In this document: positions 10,551 through 20,862 of the stretch, one piece after another
Layout of the letters: every line of letters starts with the position of its first letter
Position numbering within the stretch: the first letter of the stretch is position 1
NCBI GenBank assembly: GCA_025765595.1
Contig: JAIVFH010000023.1
Span: forward strand, 186,001-250,000
Origin: Obelidium mucronatum
Lineage: Eukaryota > Chytridiomycota > Chytridiomycetes > Chytridiales > Chytriomycetaceae
Direction of reading: 5' to 3'
DNA: 64,000 nucleotides
Position numbers and translations under genes: made by a program
The notes under the pieces: model-generated
Databases searched by the model: none
Told to the model about the DNA's origin: nothing
What the model saw: the letters and a program-made list of their open reading frames with translations, nothing else

Positions 10551-13154
10551 TCAACATCCACCATCTACATGTTCATAAAACAATATATATGCCTGTGCCT
10601 TCATTACTTCCGCCAGACTGCTTAACCTCACTGAAGAATCGCTTGCATATACCCAAATTTCTCCACTTGCCTTCTCACTCTCATTCAGCATTCCGTCTGG
10701 AAACTTTTCCACTTCTTCTGCATTGAGCCTCACTCTAACATACGCTACATAATGTCCACCAAACAAACTCCCCGAATGCACAACGACTCCATACAAGCGG
10801 TACACGCCATTATTCGGATCACGCAACCGTGCAGGTACTTCCAAATCAACCCAATCAACCCCGGACTTTGTGTTCTCTTCCGCCGAGTCCTTGCGAGTCT
10901 TTTTCACCTTTTCAACAACTTCTTCTGGACTCAGATACATTCCCACATCAATAATCTCGTCAAACTCAACATGCGTATCAAGCTTTCGAGTTCGACCGCT
11001 GGACTTGTTGACTCTCTCAAATCGCTTTAAATGAACCACCAGCGTCTTTGGAAAACTGTGGAGGAGATAGCGTTTGTATCCGCTCGTGAGTTTCTTGCCC
11101 TTGTTCTTTTTGGCAGCAGCAGCAACAGCAGCCGCATTTCCGTCGTCAGATTCTTCGTCTTTCAATGGAATTCGAAATGGTTGAGGTTCAACTCCAGGGT
11201 GCGGAATGCTTGGCAGAATATCGGCTTGATCCAGTGTGACATCGTCCAAGATGATACTCGTCTCGTCGCTAGAATGGCTGTTGATTGATTTGCTGTCCAC
11301 ATCTTTTCCATCGTCTGCTCCATAGTTGACTACAGCGGCATCACTGGGAGCGTTACTACTAGAGTCATCCGGATCCTCGTCCGACGCAGCCGCTCCATTC
11401 TGGATTTCAGTTGAGCTGAAGTTGCTCTGGATCGCCATGAAATTTCCCAAAAGATCTTTCTTTTGTTCAGTTTGAAGAGCCAACAAAGGTGCACTCGCGG
11501 CACCACGCAACTTTGTAAAAGCCGTGGGTGGATTCTCCGCATCGTTTTCAGGAACTCCATTGCATCGATCACAAACAAGTCCATTTTCTCCTTCTAGAAT
11601 GTCGCAGCCGAGGAAGCTTTCAAAACATTTGGCGAGAGTAATTGTATTTGCAGGCAGGGGCTTGAGTTCTGCGGCAGCGGCAGCACCTTGTTGAACCCGA
11701 ACAGTGTCGATAGTACGAAAAAGTTGCTCAGTAAGCTTGGTTTGGGCGAGGTCAGAGGGACTTGGGGTGGTCCGCGGAGTGTCATTGGAGGCTATTGGAC
11801 TGAGAATAGAGATACTGGCAAGTGATTGCTCCAAGGACTCGGCTGTAAGTGGAGGCGTTGCTGGGCGAGAAGATGGAAGCGATGTGTTGGGCGTAGAGCG
11901 ACGGGAACCTGAACCGCTCAGAGTTCGCTTCATGGCTGCCAGAAGATTGAACTGGCGATAAGAATATTTTAGCAAATTAATCGCAAAAAGTTCTGCAGTA
12001 CCTTCTTCTTTTCCTCACCCAAACTTGTACCGTTTTCCTTGACAATAACTTCGGCCAAAGATACACTTAAATCCAAAAATTCTTCAAAGCGATACGAAAC
12101 ACCTCTACATTCTCTGCAAAGCACGACTGAAACTAGTTTCCCTTGAAATGCATCGTCAACAAATCCACAGGTAATACCAGGACCCATTAGCAGCTTCGAG
12201 CCTTCCTCCGCAGAAGATCGGGGTCTTTGCTCTTCTTTTAATCCATCCAAGAGAGTACGCAACAGTTCATGAGCATCTTGCTGTACCATGTACTTGTAAA
12301 TTTCATAGCGAGTTTTCAATTGAGTAAAGAGACCAGCAGGGGCGATTTGGGGGTTAGGCTTGCCAGAGTGCAACTGTTTGCGCATAACAGATAGAAGATT
12401 CAGAAAGGCTGGATTTTTGTTAGTACAGCTGTTGTTTGTCGAATGAATAGAAGAAACCCACACTTGGACAATGCCTTCTCAACAACCTCACTAGATCGAG
12501 ACGCTTCGCCTTCCAGATAATATGGCTCCAGTGCAGAAGTATATGCCAAACACTGAACAACCGAGTTGAAGAAGCATGTGTTTCCCAAGTTAGATAGTCC
12601 AGGCACAGGTACTTTTGCGCGGGCTCTCTTAGAATCCTTGTCTTTCTGCAACTTCGAAATGGACGAAAGAACCACGGATTTCGAAGCCGACTTCCGCACT
12701 TGCTTCAGTTTTTCCGCTTCAAACAGGGCTTTGACATCGGCAATGACCTGGTTTCGTGTTTTGTGCTGCTGGATGAATTCGTCGCACAGATAGCACCACA
12801 CCGAGGCTTCGTCCGGGTTGATCGCGAGCCCGTGCTTTGGATGCGCCGCATGGTGCAGCAGCGCGTGGTTGTTTGCCAGGCGGCCGCAGTGGGCCACGCC
12901 GCACTGCAGACACAGCCACAGCGGCGCGGTCTCCGTGCACTCCTGGCGAAGCAGCCGCGTTAGGACTGCGGCAAACACCGGCTTAGGCGCTGCATAGTTA
13001 CCGCACACTTCGCGCCCGCAGCCCGCGCCTTTCGCGCAGACACGGCTTTGCGGACTCGGCCCAAGTTCACGTTGGCGCTCAGATGCGGGCATTTCCAGGG
13101 CAGGACTTCCACGGCGTCGGGAGACGCGGCGTCGTCGATGGGCGGAAGATCCAT
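10551..13154 (-). CDS. Ubiquitin carboxyl-terminal hydrolase, USP16/45 type with UBP zinc finger
   Basis: An N-terminal UBP-type zinc finger (CPHLSANVNLG, then LWLCLQCGVAHCGR and VWCYLCDEFI) precedes the catalytic domain, which has the Cys box GLSNLGNTCFFNSVVQCL and the His box VHSGSLFGGHYVAYVR near the C-terminus (KAQAYILFYEH). Exons are about 13154-12464, 12428-12002 and 11951-10551. The order matches USP16/USP45, which removes ubiquitin from histone H2A and other substrates. The CPHL part of the finger is in one frame from the ATG at 13154, while the rest is in another frame that has its own ATG at 13092, so an indel, error or micro-intron must lie at about 13035-13080. The intron at 12463-12429 is only 35 nt. 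The 5' region is GC-rich. Confidence 0.88.
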
Positions 13155-13197
13155 TGATTTGCTAGATTTTTTTACTGAAAACAATCAACAACATTTA

Positions 13198-14373
13198 TCA
13201 AAGCATGTAGACAAAAAATGCAGCAGCAGCAGCAGCAGCATATCCCAACGAGCTTCCACTGCTCGCGACGTTCACGTAGTTTACAGCCGGATGGTGCACA
13301 GTAGAATCCACAGCTGCCACCCCGCCGATTGCAGTCATGTTGTTTGCGTTTGCCATGCATTTGCCATCCAAATTGGACCAAATCTCTTGAATCACGTAAC
13401 GCCTTCCGTCGTCTCCCACAGTTACTCCTTCTTCAGTACAAATATCGGCAATTTCACCTCGATCATCTCCCTTGTTTGTTGCCTTAGAGTAATCGTACCA
13501 GGCTAATTTTTTGATGCCAACTCCAGGATCCGTCACTGCTTCTGCCAATTCATGACTCGATGTACTAAAAATGTTTTCAAGCTCTGTCTTTCCTACTCCT
13601 CCGCACCCCCTTTGACACCCCGACCCATCTCCAAAGTCTGGAATGACACCGTAGTATAGAAGGGGAACTTTAGCGAGCCCCTTCAGCTCCAACGTTCCAT
13701 GGTATCCACACCAATCACTGGAATTGAAACATTTTTGTCAGAAAACATTTCAATGCAAAAGCAAGCAGAGGTGACTCTTACGAGCAGGAAACGGTATCAT
13801 CGTTGTCGTCAACAATTATAATGCCAGCACTAAAATGAATGGGATAGTACGTATTTTCATTCGGTTTCAGGTCTCCGGACTTGACCATAGCCAACAATAG
13901 ATTCTTGATTTGGCTGTCAGTAATGCGATTTGTTGTCGCTCGAATGTACCGCCCAGGAATTGAGAGAATGCCCCGCCCAACACCATACTGTGCCATAATA
14001 TCCATCCAGGAGCTTTTTGTAATGTGAATATAGAACGCATCCAGATCATCCTTGAAGGCTACATTTCCAAAGTATAGTGGTCTAACCTCCACTATTACAA
14101 TTAGGGTTAGCAACAGCCTTGTTACAGCGCCAGACAAGACTTCAAATCAATACCATTCTTAAGAATTGGACCCTTGTAGTTGATTAGATTGGCCTTGGAA
14201 GTGATTGTCGAGGCCTTGCCGATGGGAGATGTTTTGTCATAGGAACTGGCTTTGGCAGGAGACGCCTCGGACTCCGACACCAAGATTCTGCCAGCAGCAT
14301 ACATTTGATCCAAAGTGAGTGCCGTTGTCGTTACGGCGGACAGAAGGAGGAGCAGTAGGTTGATTGGTTGCAT
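13198..14373 (-). CDS. Secreted, probably GPI-anchored protein with HELAEAVTDP motif
   Basis: Exons 14373-14154, 14091-13782 and 13717-13198 give 349 residues. A signal peptide (MQPINLLLLLLSAVTTTALT) is followed by the conserved block YKGPILKNVEVRPLYFG and FYIHITKSSWMDIMAQYGVG. Later come CGYHG and SSHELAEAVTDPGVGIKK with WYDYS and GEIADIC. The HE(L/I)xEAxTDP core resembles a zinc-binding HExxH-like helix lacking the second His and recurs in secreted microbial proteins of uncertain function; EXORDIUM-like proteins share a similar opening. The C-terminus (SSGSSLGYAAAAAAAFFVYML) is a good GPI-attachment signal. It starts only 43 bp past the USP start codon. Peptidase activity is not established. 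Confidence 0.75.
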
Positions 14374-14601
14374 TTTGTGTGAAATTGATTTTCTGCAAAA
14401 GAGAACCTTTCTCGCACTTCATTCGTCATTGAACCTTATTGAACCCAAATCCCAGATTCAAACCAAAAAGTATTTAAAACTAATTCAAAAATACACTGCA
14501 ACAGATTTTAATGGATACATGAAGAAATGAAAGGGGCAGTGGACAACAACACGATCAACGCAACAATCCATTCCCCCTCACATACAAAAACCGTCATATT
14601 T

Positions 14602-15636
14602 TCAAGGAAGAATCTGCGCCTCTCTTTGCTTTCGCCAGACTCTTGCCGAAATATCCCGATAGAATTCAACATAAACCTTTCTCAAATCCGCACGAAAGTA
14701 CAAAATAAGAACAGGTGTAATTAGAACGTCCAAAGACAACATGACTTCAGAAACATCGTAGAAAACGATTTGATCTTCCAAATGAGTATGGCTAGGAATC
14801 AACTGGATGACGATACCAGGGAGGTAGCACCAGATCAAACTTGAAGCCATAACCATAGAGTTGATAAGAATACGGCGCTCTATACAAATGGTCAATTAAA
14901 AAACTTCAAAAAAAAAGACAACTAGAATAATTTTAAATTTACCGATATGAACCCGCAACACATTTTGCGGTGTTGAGTCCTTCTTATTCTCCTTCACAAT
15001 ACCCAAACACTCTCGCACTTGACGACTCGATCGAAAATACGTGAATATGTAGAGCACAAGAATAACCACCGTAATAACCAGCGTCGTCACATACATCACT
15101 ATAATCCAAGAAGAAACCAACTGTTTCTGACCCCCCATTTCATGAAAACTACTTGTAAAGATCCCAATGATAATTCCACAGAGAATTCCAATAACAACAA
15201 TTACACCGCTAAAATACTTTTCACTGGTATCGTCAGACATTGCAATGACTTTACAAAATCTCTCCATTGCTAGAAGGAGGTTCACACCAAAGATGAACAC
15301 AATCCCACAGCTGGATACGATGGCCTGACCAGCGTAAACCATAACGTTATCTTCGAAGAGATCGTTCATGTTGATTCCGAATTCAACGAGACAGACTGCA
15401 GACCATAACAAGAAAACAAGGATGAGGAGCAGCATGATCCTGTCCAAGCGGGAAACAAGGAGAGTGGACTTATTGCATAGGAACGTGGCAGTTATGACAC
15501 CATTGATGATGAATCCGAGTGCAAAGACAGGGATGACAGTTGCATGTTTGGGGATGTAGATTGGGAACAGTGTATCCAGTTCGCTGAGGTCTGTTGCGTG
15601 TGAGATATTGACTGAACTGAGTGCGTTCAGCGGCAT
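14602..15636 (-). CDS. Seven-transmembrane receptor, rhodopsin (class A)-like
   Basis: Exons 15636-14943 and 14879-14602 give 323 residues with seven hydrophobic helices. The N-terminus is short with an NIS glycosylation site. Helix 3 ends in LLLAMERF, corresponding to the E/DRY box, and helix 7 carries SLDVLITPVLILYFRADLRK, in the place of NPxxY followed by helix 8. The same TPLL-x-VYF-x(2)-xR pattern occurs in the two receptors at 57533-59566, so the three form one family. A plasma-membrane sensory role is likely; the ligand is unknown. A frame containing a long run of Phe at the end of exon 1 is intron, not coding. Confidence 0.82.
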
Positions 15637-16248
15637 TTTCTCTTGAATTCGATGGGCAGTTTTCTTGGAAGTTGTTTGGAAAGAAGAGTGGGGAATGAAG
15701 TCATTATGGAATTTCGAAATACTGAAAAGTAAAAGTGGAGAGATGAAAGTGGCACCTTGCCGTTTTCATAATGACAGTCTTCTATGGGTTTTTGTGCAAG
15801 AACAACTGGAAAATACGGAGGGTAATATCTTGCCTGAGATTTCAATGGCGGTTTTATTGAATAACATCTTTTTTAGAAGTGATTGTCATCCAGTTTTCTA
15901 TTGTTGAAGATTGTTCAAAGTTATCATATTAACACCTGGTAAGTAGATACTTAATTGTAGAAACACATGTTTAATCTTGTCGGGTTTAAGTTGCTGTATC
16001 GAATGGTTGGGTGTTGCAGTCAACTTGAATGCACTCATTGTGCAAAGTTTGATAATAAAGACTTTGATCGTTCAAAAGCAGGGTTCGCAGATCACCATCC
16101 GATTTCCGCCTTTCGACATGCTTACGCCACCGTGAGTCAAAACGCGTCTGCAATTGTGACTCACCAACTCAGAACCTATATAAGTGGCGCTACTGTCTTC
16201 CTGTCGATCACAAGTAAAACAAGCTTAAACATCAACTGAAAAGAAAAC
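15637..16248. other. Intergenic between divergent GPCR and Usp genes
   Basis: Left of about 16066 the sequence is unique and shows nothing recognisable. From 16066 rightward it belongs to the inverted duplication and contains two TGAGTCA/TGACTCA sites plus a CTATATAAG TATA-like box about 70 bp before the Usp ATG. Confidence 0.6.
16133..16163. promoter_or_regulatory. Paired bZIP-type sites TGAGTCA (16133-16139) and TGACTCA (16157-16163)
   Basis: Two inverted heptamers flank ACGCGT about 85-115 bp upstream of the Usp start codon. TGACTCA is the classic AP-1/Gcn4/Atf-type core. Binding here is inference. Confidence 0.55.
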
Positions 16249-16878
16249 ATGCCAGTCCTCTCTACTGAAGAAGTTCAAGTAATCAACACCAACCAAGACC
16301 AAGGATCTGCTCCTTCAAAGCGAACCATTGCAATTGCCGTTGAATCCTCCAAGTTTTCCGAACATGCCTTCAACTGGGCTGTTGAAAACTACCTGCGCCC
16401 AGATGACTTTGTCATCCTTCTGAACGTGCAACACCAAACTGCCGCGACTGTGGGTACCAGTGGTTTGGATGCCTTTGGCGGAGCTGCCGATCAAGAACTC
16501 TTTGCTGCCTATGGAAAGAAGGAAAGCCACGAGCTCTTGACCCGCTACGCCACTGTTCTTGGCGAAAAACAATTCCAGTTCCGCGCGCTATCCATTGTGG
16601 GACAAACCAAAGAAGCACTAGTCCACAAAGTGCAGGAGCTGAATGCAACTACCGTGATTGTTGGCAGCAGGGGTTTGAACAAGGTTTCATTGTCTTTGTT
16701 GGGATCCACAAGCGACTACCTCGCACACCACTGCCACTGCCCGGTTTTGATTGTGAAGCCAACCGTTGCTGAGTTGAAGGCAATCAAGGGAGTTTCTCAC
16801 GCGGCTGCTGAGAAGCACGAAGTTTTCTCGGAGGAGGGATTCACTGGCTCTCCAGCTTCGATTGTCAAGGTGCTCTAA
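16249..16878 (+). CDS. Universal stress protein (UspA domain), copy A1
   Basis: An intronless 209-residue protein with a single UspA fold. It begins with an N-terminal strand (KRTIAIAVESSKFSEHAFNW), has VILLNVQ, and ends with the ATP-binding signature GSRGLNKVSLSLLGSTSDYL followed by HCHCPVLIVKP. The G-2x-G-9x-G(S/T) pattern indicates an ATP-binding class Usp. Usp proteins are small cytosolic nucleotide-binding proteins induced by starvation, oxidative or osmotic stress. It is the upstream member of a same-strand pair; its near-identical partner is the reverse gene at 39294-39923. The ATG follows an A-rich leader. Confidence 0.94.
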   Translation: MPVLSTEEVQVINTNQDQGSAPSKRTIAIAVESSKFSEHAFNWAVENYLRPDDFVILLNVQHQTAATVGTSGLDAFGGAADQELFAAYGKKESHELLTRYATVLGEKQFQFRALSIVGQTKEALVHKVQELNATTVIVGSRGLNKVSLSLLGSTSDYLAHHCHCPVLIVKPTVAELKAIKGVSHAAAEKHEVFSEEGFTGSPASIVKVL

Positions 16879-17405
16879 TCCAAAGTTCGCAGGCGATGCC
16901 ATCAATTCCGCCGCTTTTCATGCTTATTCGTCGTTAATAGTTATCCCCCTTTTGTTGTAATAAACAGTACTTTCTTTTGACACTTCTTTTGTGTTTTGGC
17001 TCTGATTAATAAATTCCTTTTCCAAAGCGGAATCATTGAATGGAGTTAGCGCGATGAATGGAGTTAACGCGACGAAGCAGACAGTTATTCTGATGTATGT
17101 GACGAGATAAATGCACGACAAAACTTTCACCTGTACGAAAATATCTCTTTTCGACAATACTTACAGAACCTGGAACGATTGTCGATCACTATCTAATAAT
17201 AATGCGGAAATAGCTCAGAAGGCAGATCTACTCCAGTGAACGATGACAAATCCGGAAGCAAACAACTCCGGCTGGTCGGAAGAGATCGCAGCGCCACCTG
17301 GAATACATACACTCTGAGTCATCGTCCACGCTCCCAAGTATAAAACCCAAGCAGCCAAATCTTATTCGAGACTATATATACCAACAAAGACACAAAAAAA
17401 CCAAC
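16879..17405. other. Spacer between Usp genes A1 and A2, with A2 promoter
   Basis: Duplicated at 38768-39293. It holds a TGAGTCA site (17315-17321), a TATAAAA box (17339-17345) and, at about 17211-17230, a GCGGAAATAGCTCAG string that looks like the 5' end of a tRNA but has no matching T-arm. Confidence 0.65.
17315..17321 (+). promoter_or_regulatory. bZIP-type site TGAGTCA upstream of Usp A2
   Basis: Lies 18 bp before TATAAAA (17339-17345) and 85 bp before the ATG at 17406. The arrangement is preserved in the inverted copy. Confidence 0.5.
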
Positions 17406-18008
17406 ATGACTATTACCGAAGTTGCAACTGAAGTGCAACCCAGTCCTCAAAATTCTTCATCAGTAGCTACTGCAGCTTCACCCAAGCGCATAGTTGCGAT
17501 TGCCTTGGATGATTCCAAATACGCAGAACTTGCATTTAACCATGCGGTCAACCACTACATTCGCGACGATGACTTTGTTATTCTCTTAAATGTCCAACAC
17601 AACCGCTATCCTGGTGTCACGGCGGGAGCAACTGGTCTCGATGCCTTTGATCCCTCCGAATTGGAACGTGCCGCCCAAGCTAGCAAGGACGACAGTTATG
17701 CTCTCCTCACCCGCTATGCCAAGGTCCTCGCCGCCAAGAAGATTTCCTACAGAGCCCTGTCTGTGATTGGACCTGTCCGTGAAGGGCTAGTGCACAAGAT
17801 CAAGGAGCTAAATGCAACTACAGTGATTGTTGGTTCGAGAGGCGCCAACTTGCTCAGCCGCAGCTTGCTTGGCAGTGTTTCAAACTACTTGGCACATCAC
17901 TGCCACTGTCCAGTGTTGGTTGTGAAACCCAACCATGCCGAGTTATTGGATATGGGTGTTCCAGAGCACCATATGGTTGTTGTTCCTGATGGTCTGAAGG
18001 TGATTTGA
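17406..18008 (+). CDS. Universal stress protein (UspA domain), copy A2
   Basis: Intronless, 200 residues, one UspA domain. KRIVAIALDDSKYAELAF forms the first strand and helix, and GSRGANLLSRSLLGSVSNYL is the ATP-binding loop, followed by HCHCPVLVVKP. It is a paralogue of the adjacent copy A1 and is almost identical to the inverted gene at 38165-38767, differing at about eight positions (for example VI versus VV at the C-terminus). The ATG is preceded by TATAAAA about 60 bp upstream and a TGAGTCA site, so it has its own promoter and is not in an operon. Confidence 0.94.
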   Translation: MTITEVATEVQPSPQNSSSVATAASPKRIVAIALDDSKYAELAFNHAVNHYIRDDDFVILLNVQHNRYPGVTAGATGLDAFDPSELERAAQASKDDSYALLTRYAKVLAAKKISYRALSVIGPVREGLVHKIKELNATTVIVGSRGANLLSRSLLGSVSNYLAHHCHCPVLVVKPNHAELLDMGVPEHHMVVVPDGLKVI

Positions 18009-18787
18009 TGTGAAATAAATACTGTCTCTTGGCATTGATGTATTTTGATTAATCATTGCGCTGCTGGCAAAGGAGGCATCACTGATTTTATACATGCACA
18101 CACTTTCACACAGCCCTACTATACTGGTTTCTTGGTTTACGACTCCTGCACCTTCAAGATCTCCACCGGTCCAGTGACTCACAATTGAAACAACATGGGC
18201 TCAGCCGCTACAAGGGATAGCCATTGCGAGGTTCAGCTTGCAACGAAACGTTTGGTTTTGGCCGCTTGGCTTACTCTTTTTCACTGATGAAGCCATGCTC
18301 CATATACTTCAAAGGGAAGTGGGAGTTGGGCTTGGAGCAGATAGAGCACCTCCTTCCATAAATGAGAAAATTTTCGGTTGTCTGGATTCGTTTTTCGAAT
18401 ACATGGGCGTAAAGCAAATAGGTGAGCCGGAAGAAGGGAATTGCTAAAAGAACTAAGATGTCTAGAATATGAACATATGCGCTTCGATTTTCTACATTTT
18501 GGTTTCATTTCACACAGATTCAAACTTCTATTTGCTTCATATATCCTGAATGCTGACCGTAACTTTAAAACGAATCAGAAGTTGAATCATTTATGTTGGA
18601 CTTCTGTGAGGAAATATAAACTGCTGAGTAGATAACAAATTGGCAAGCAGACGGATGTGATTGGCCGGGGCTTGTCGGATTAAAAAATCGACCAGAAAAT
18701 TTTGTTTCAAATTTTTTCAACTTCATATTTAAAGAGGGAGGCGTTTCCCCTTATGGATCTTCCATTCAGAAATTTCTTCTTTGAAAC
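18009..18787. other. Intergenic: end of the duplication and Atg22-like promoter
   Basis: About 0.6 kb with no supported gene; the open frames present lack family motifs. The last 100 bp hold the shared 13-mer and a C/G-rich GGCCGGGGCTTGTCGGATTA block. Confidence 0.55.
18696..18708 (+). promoter_or_regulatory. Shared transporter promoter motif (AAAATTTTGTTTC)
   Basis: 79 bp upstream of the Atg22-like ATG. The preceding GGGCTTGTCGGATTAAAAAA resembles GGGCTTGGTACGATTAAAAA next to the same 13-mer at 1155-1183. Confidence 0.45.
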
Positions 18788-20493
18788 ATGAGTGATATCG
18801 AGAAGAAGGACGTCGAACAGGCCGTTGAAGTCAAGGACACTGACTACAACCCAGATGCCATCGCTGATCCAGTCAAGTACATGCGTGGAGTCGCTGTCGT
18901 CAGCGTCTACGAACTCTGGTATGTCGCTGTTGCCGCTATGAGTCACTCTTGTTCAATGCATTCTAAACCTCCTTTCTTTTCAGGGCTTACTACCTCTTCT
19001 ACAACGGAGACAACGGTGGTGGTCCAAACGGACAAATGGGTGGTATGGTCGGAGCCATGATCAACAAAAACGCCAATGCCAACTTCATTGCCCACAACGC
19101 CACTCTCCCTGCCGACAAGGCTTACGCATCTGATGCTACTTGTGGAGGTGCCGACACTCCCGCTTGCATGGTTGGATACGGAAGCTCCACCATCCCCCAA
19201 GTTTCCTTCACCCTGTTGCAAACTGGTATCACTCAATTGGTTGCTGCCATTGTTTTGATCACCCTCGGTGGTCTCGGTGACTACAAGCTCTACGGACGCA
19301 ACATTCTCATGTTCGCCACCATCGCCTGTATCTTGCTCCACTTCTCCTTTGCTTTCGTCAATGTCTCTACTGGAAGCTTTGCCGTTGCCGTCACTTTGCT
19401 CTTCTTCACTGTCTTGACATACCAAATGACTTTGTCCTTCTTCTTTGCCGCCTTCCCAAGACTTGCTTCCCACATGCCAAGTGTCTACGAAAAGATTGAC
19501 GCCGGTGCCACTGTCAAGGAAGTCGATGACGAAATTGCTCTCCAACGTTCCCGTATTTCTATGGTTTCTACTTACTGGTCCAACATTGGTTGGGCTGTCC
19601 CACTCTTGATCTTCCTCGGAATCATCTACCTCTACAACCCAGAGCCAGAAGTTTCCCAAATCGACTGGACTTTCAACGCCAACGCCATTCTCTTTGGTAC
19701 CTACTGGTTGATCTTTGCCATTCCATACTTTATCCTCGACAAGAAGCGTCCAGGTCCAGATATCCCAGAAGGTGTCAACGTGTTCACTGAAGGTCTCGTA
19801 CAAGCCCGTGAAGCCCTCAGACTCTCCAAGAAGCTCCCCAACGTCTGGTGGTACATGCTCGGATTCTTCCTCTACACTGATGGTATCAACTCTGCCGGTA
19901 CTATTTTGGGAGGATACTTGCAAGGTCTCTACTTCCACTACAACTTGCTCCAGAACAACTTGCTCGGTCTGGCTCAAGCCGTTTCCTCCATGATTGGTTG
20001 CTTGATCTTCTGGAAGGTGCAGCAACACTTCAAGCTCCAAACCAAGACGATGCTCCAAACCTCCAACTTGTTGACCATCATCATGTACGGATGGGGAATC
20101 ATTGGTCTCTTTTCCAAGACTGTTGGTTACCGTAGCAACGGAGAGTTCTGGTTCTACAACATTGGTTACGGATTGTGGACTGCTCCATTCTGGGCTCTTC
20201 AAAACTCTTACCTTTCTGACTTGATCCCAGCTAGCAAGGCGTACCTCTTCTTTGCCCTCTTTGGTATCATGTCCAAGTGCTCTTCCTTCATTGGACCACT
20301 TGTCAACTTCATCATCACCATGATTGCCCCAACCACCGACGCTGACTACATTGGTTTCATCCCATGTACCATCATCTCTCTCATTGGATTCGTTATCATG
20401 CAAAAGACTGACCCAATCCAGGCCCGTGCTGATGTTATTGCCTTCGAGCAAGCCGAGCGTGAGCTTAAGGCTGAAAGACTTCAACAGCAGTAA
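18788..20493 (+). CDS. MFS transporter, Atg22-like vacuolar amino-acid effluxer
   Basis: Exons 18788-18918 and 18984-20493 give 546 residues with about 12 membrane helices. Diagnostic segments are YELWAYYLFYNGDNGGG in helix 1, VWWYMLGFFLYTDGINSAG at the start of the second half, and LQNSYLSDLIPASKAYLFFA followed by KCSSFIGPLV, which match the Atg22 pattern (SxLIP, FFGLY, KSSSxLGP). Yeast Atg22 exports amino acids from the vacuole after autophagy. The gene is strongly codon-biased, so a 513-residue open frame runs on the opposite strand; that is a shadow. The promoter shares a 13-mer with both POT genes. Confidence 0.85.

Positions 20494-20862
<369 letters not shown>

Larger units (their letters stand above)
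16066..18008 (+). repeat. Left arm of a 1.9-kb inverted duplication carrying two Usp genes
   Basis: The segment from GATCGTTCAAAAG to the stop codon at 18008, including both promoters and the 527-bp spacer, recurs inverted at 38165-40114. The encoded proteins differ at 2 of 209 and 8 of 200 positions by eye. Similarity fades right after the second stop codon. Confidence 0.9.

Noticed and set aside
17211..17232. tRNA-like GCGGAAATAGCTCAG in the Usp spacer (and its inverted copy near 38955)
   Set aside because: Resembles the acceptor and D-arm of a tRNA, but no anticodon arm, T-arm (GGTTCRANNCC) or pairing 3' end follows.
18943..20484. 513-residue open frame antisense to the Atg22-like gene
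   Set aside because: It mirrors the strongly codon-biased sense gene, is rich in Glu/Ser/Gly/Val as expected for a shadow frame, and has no family motif.
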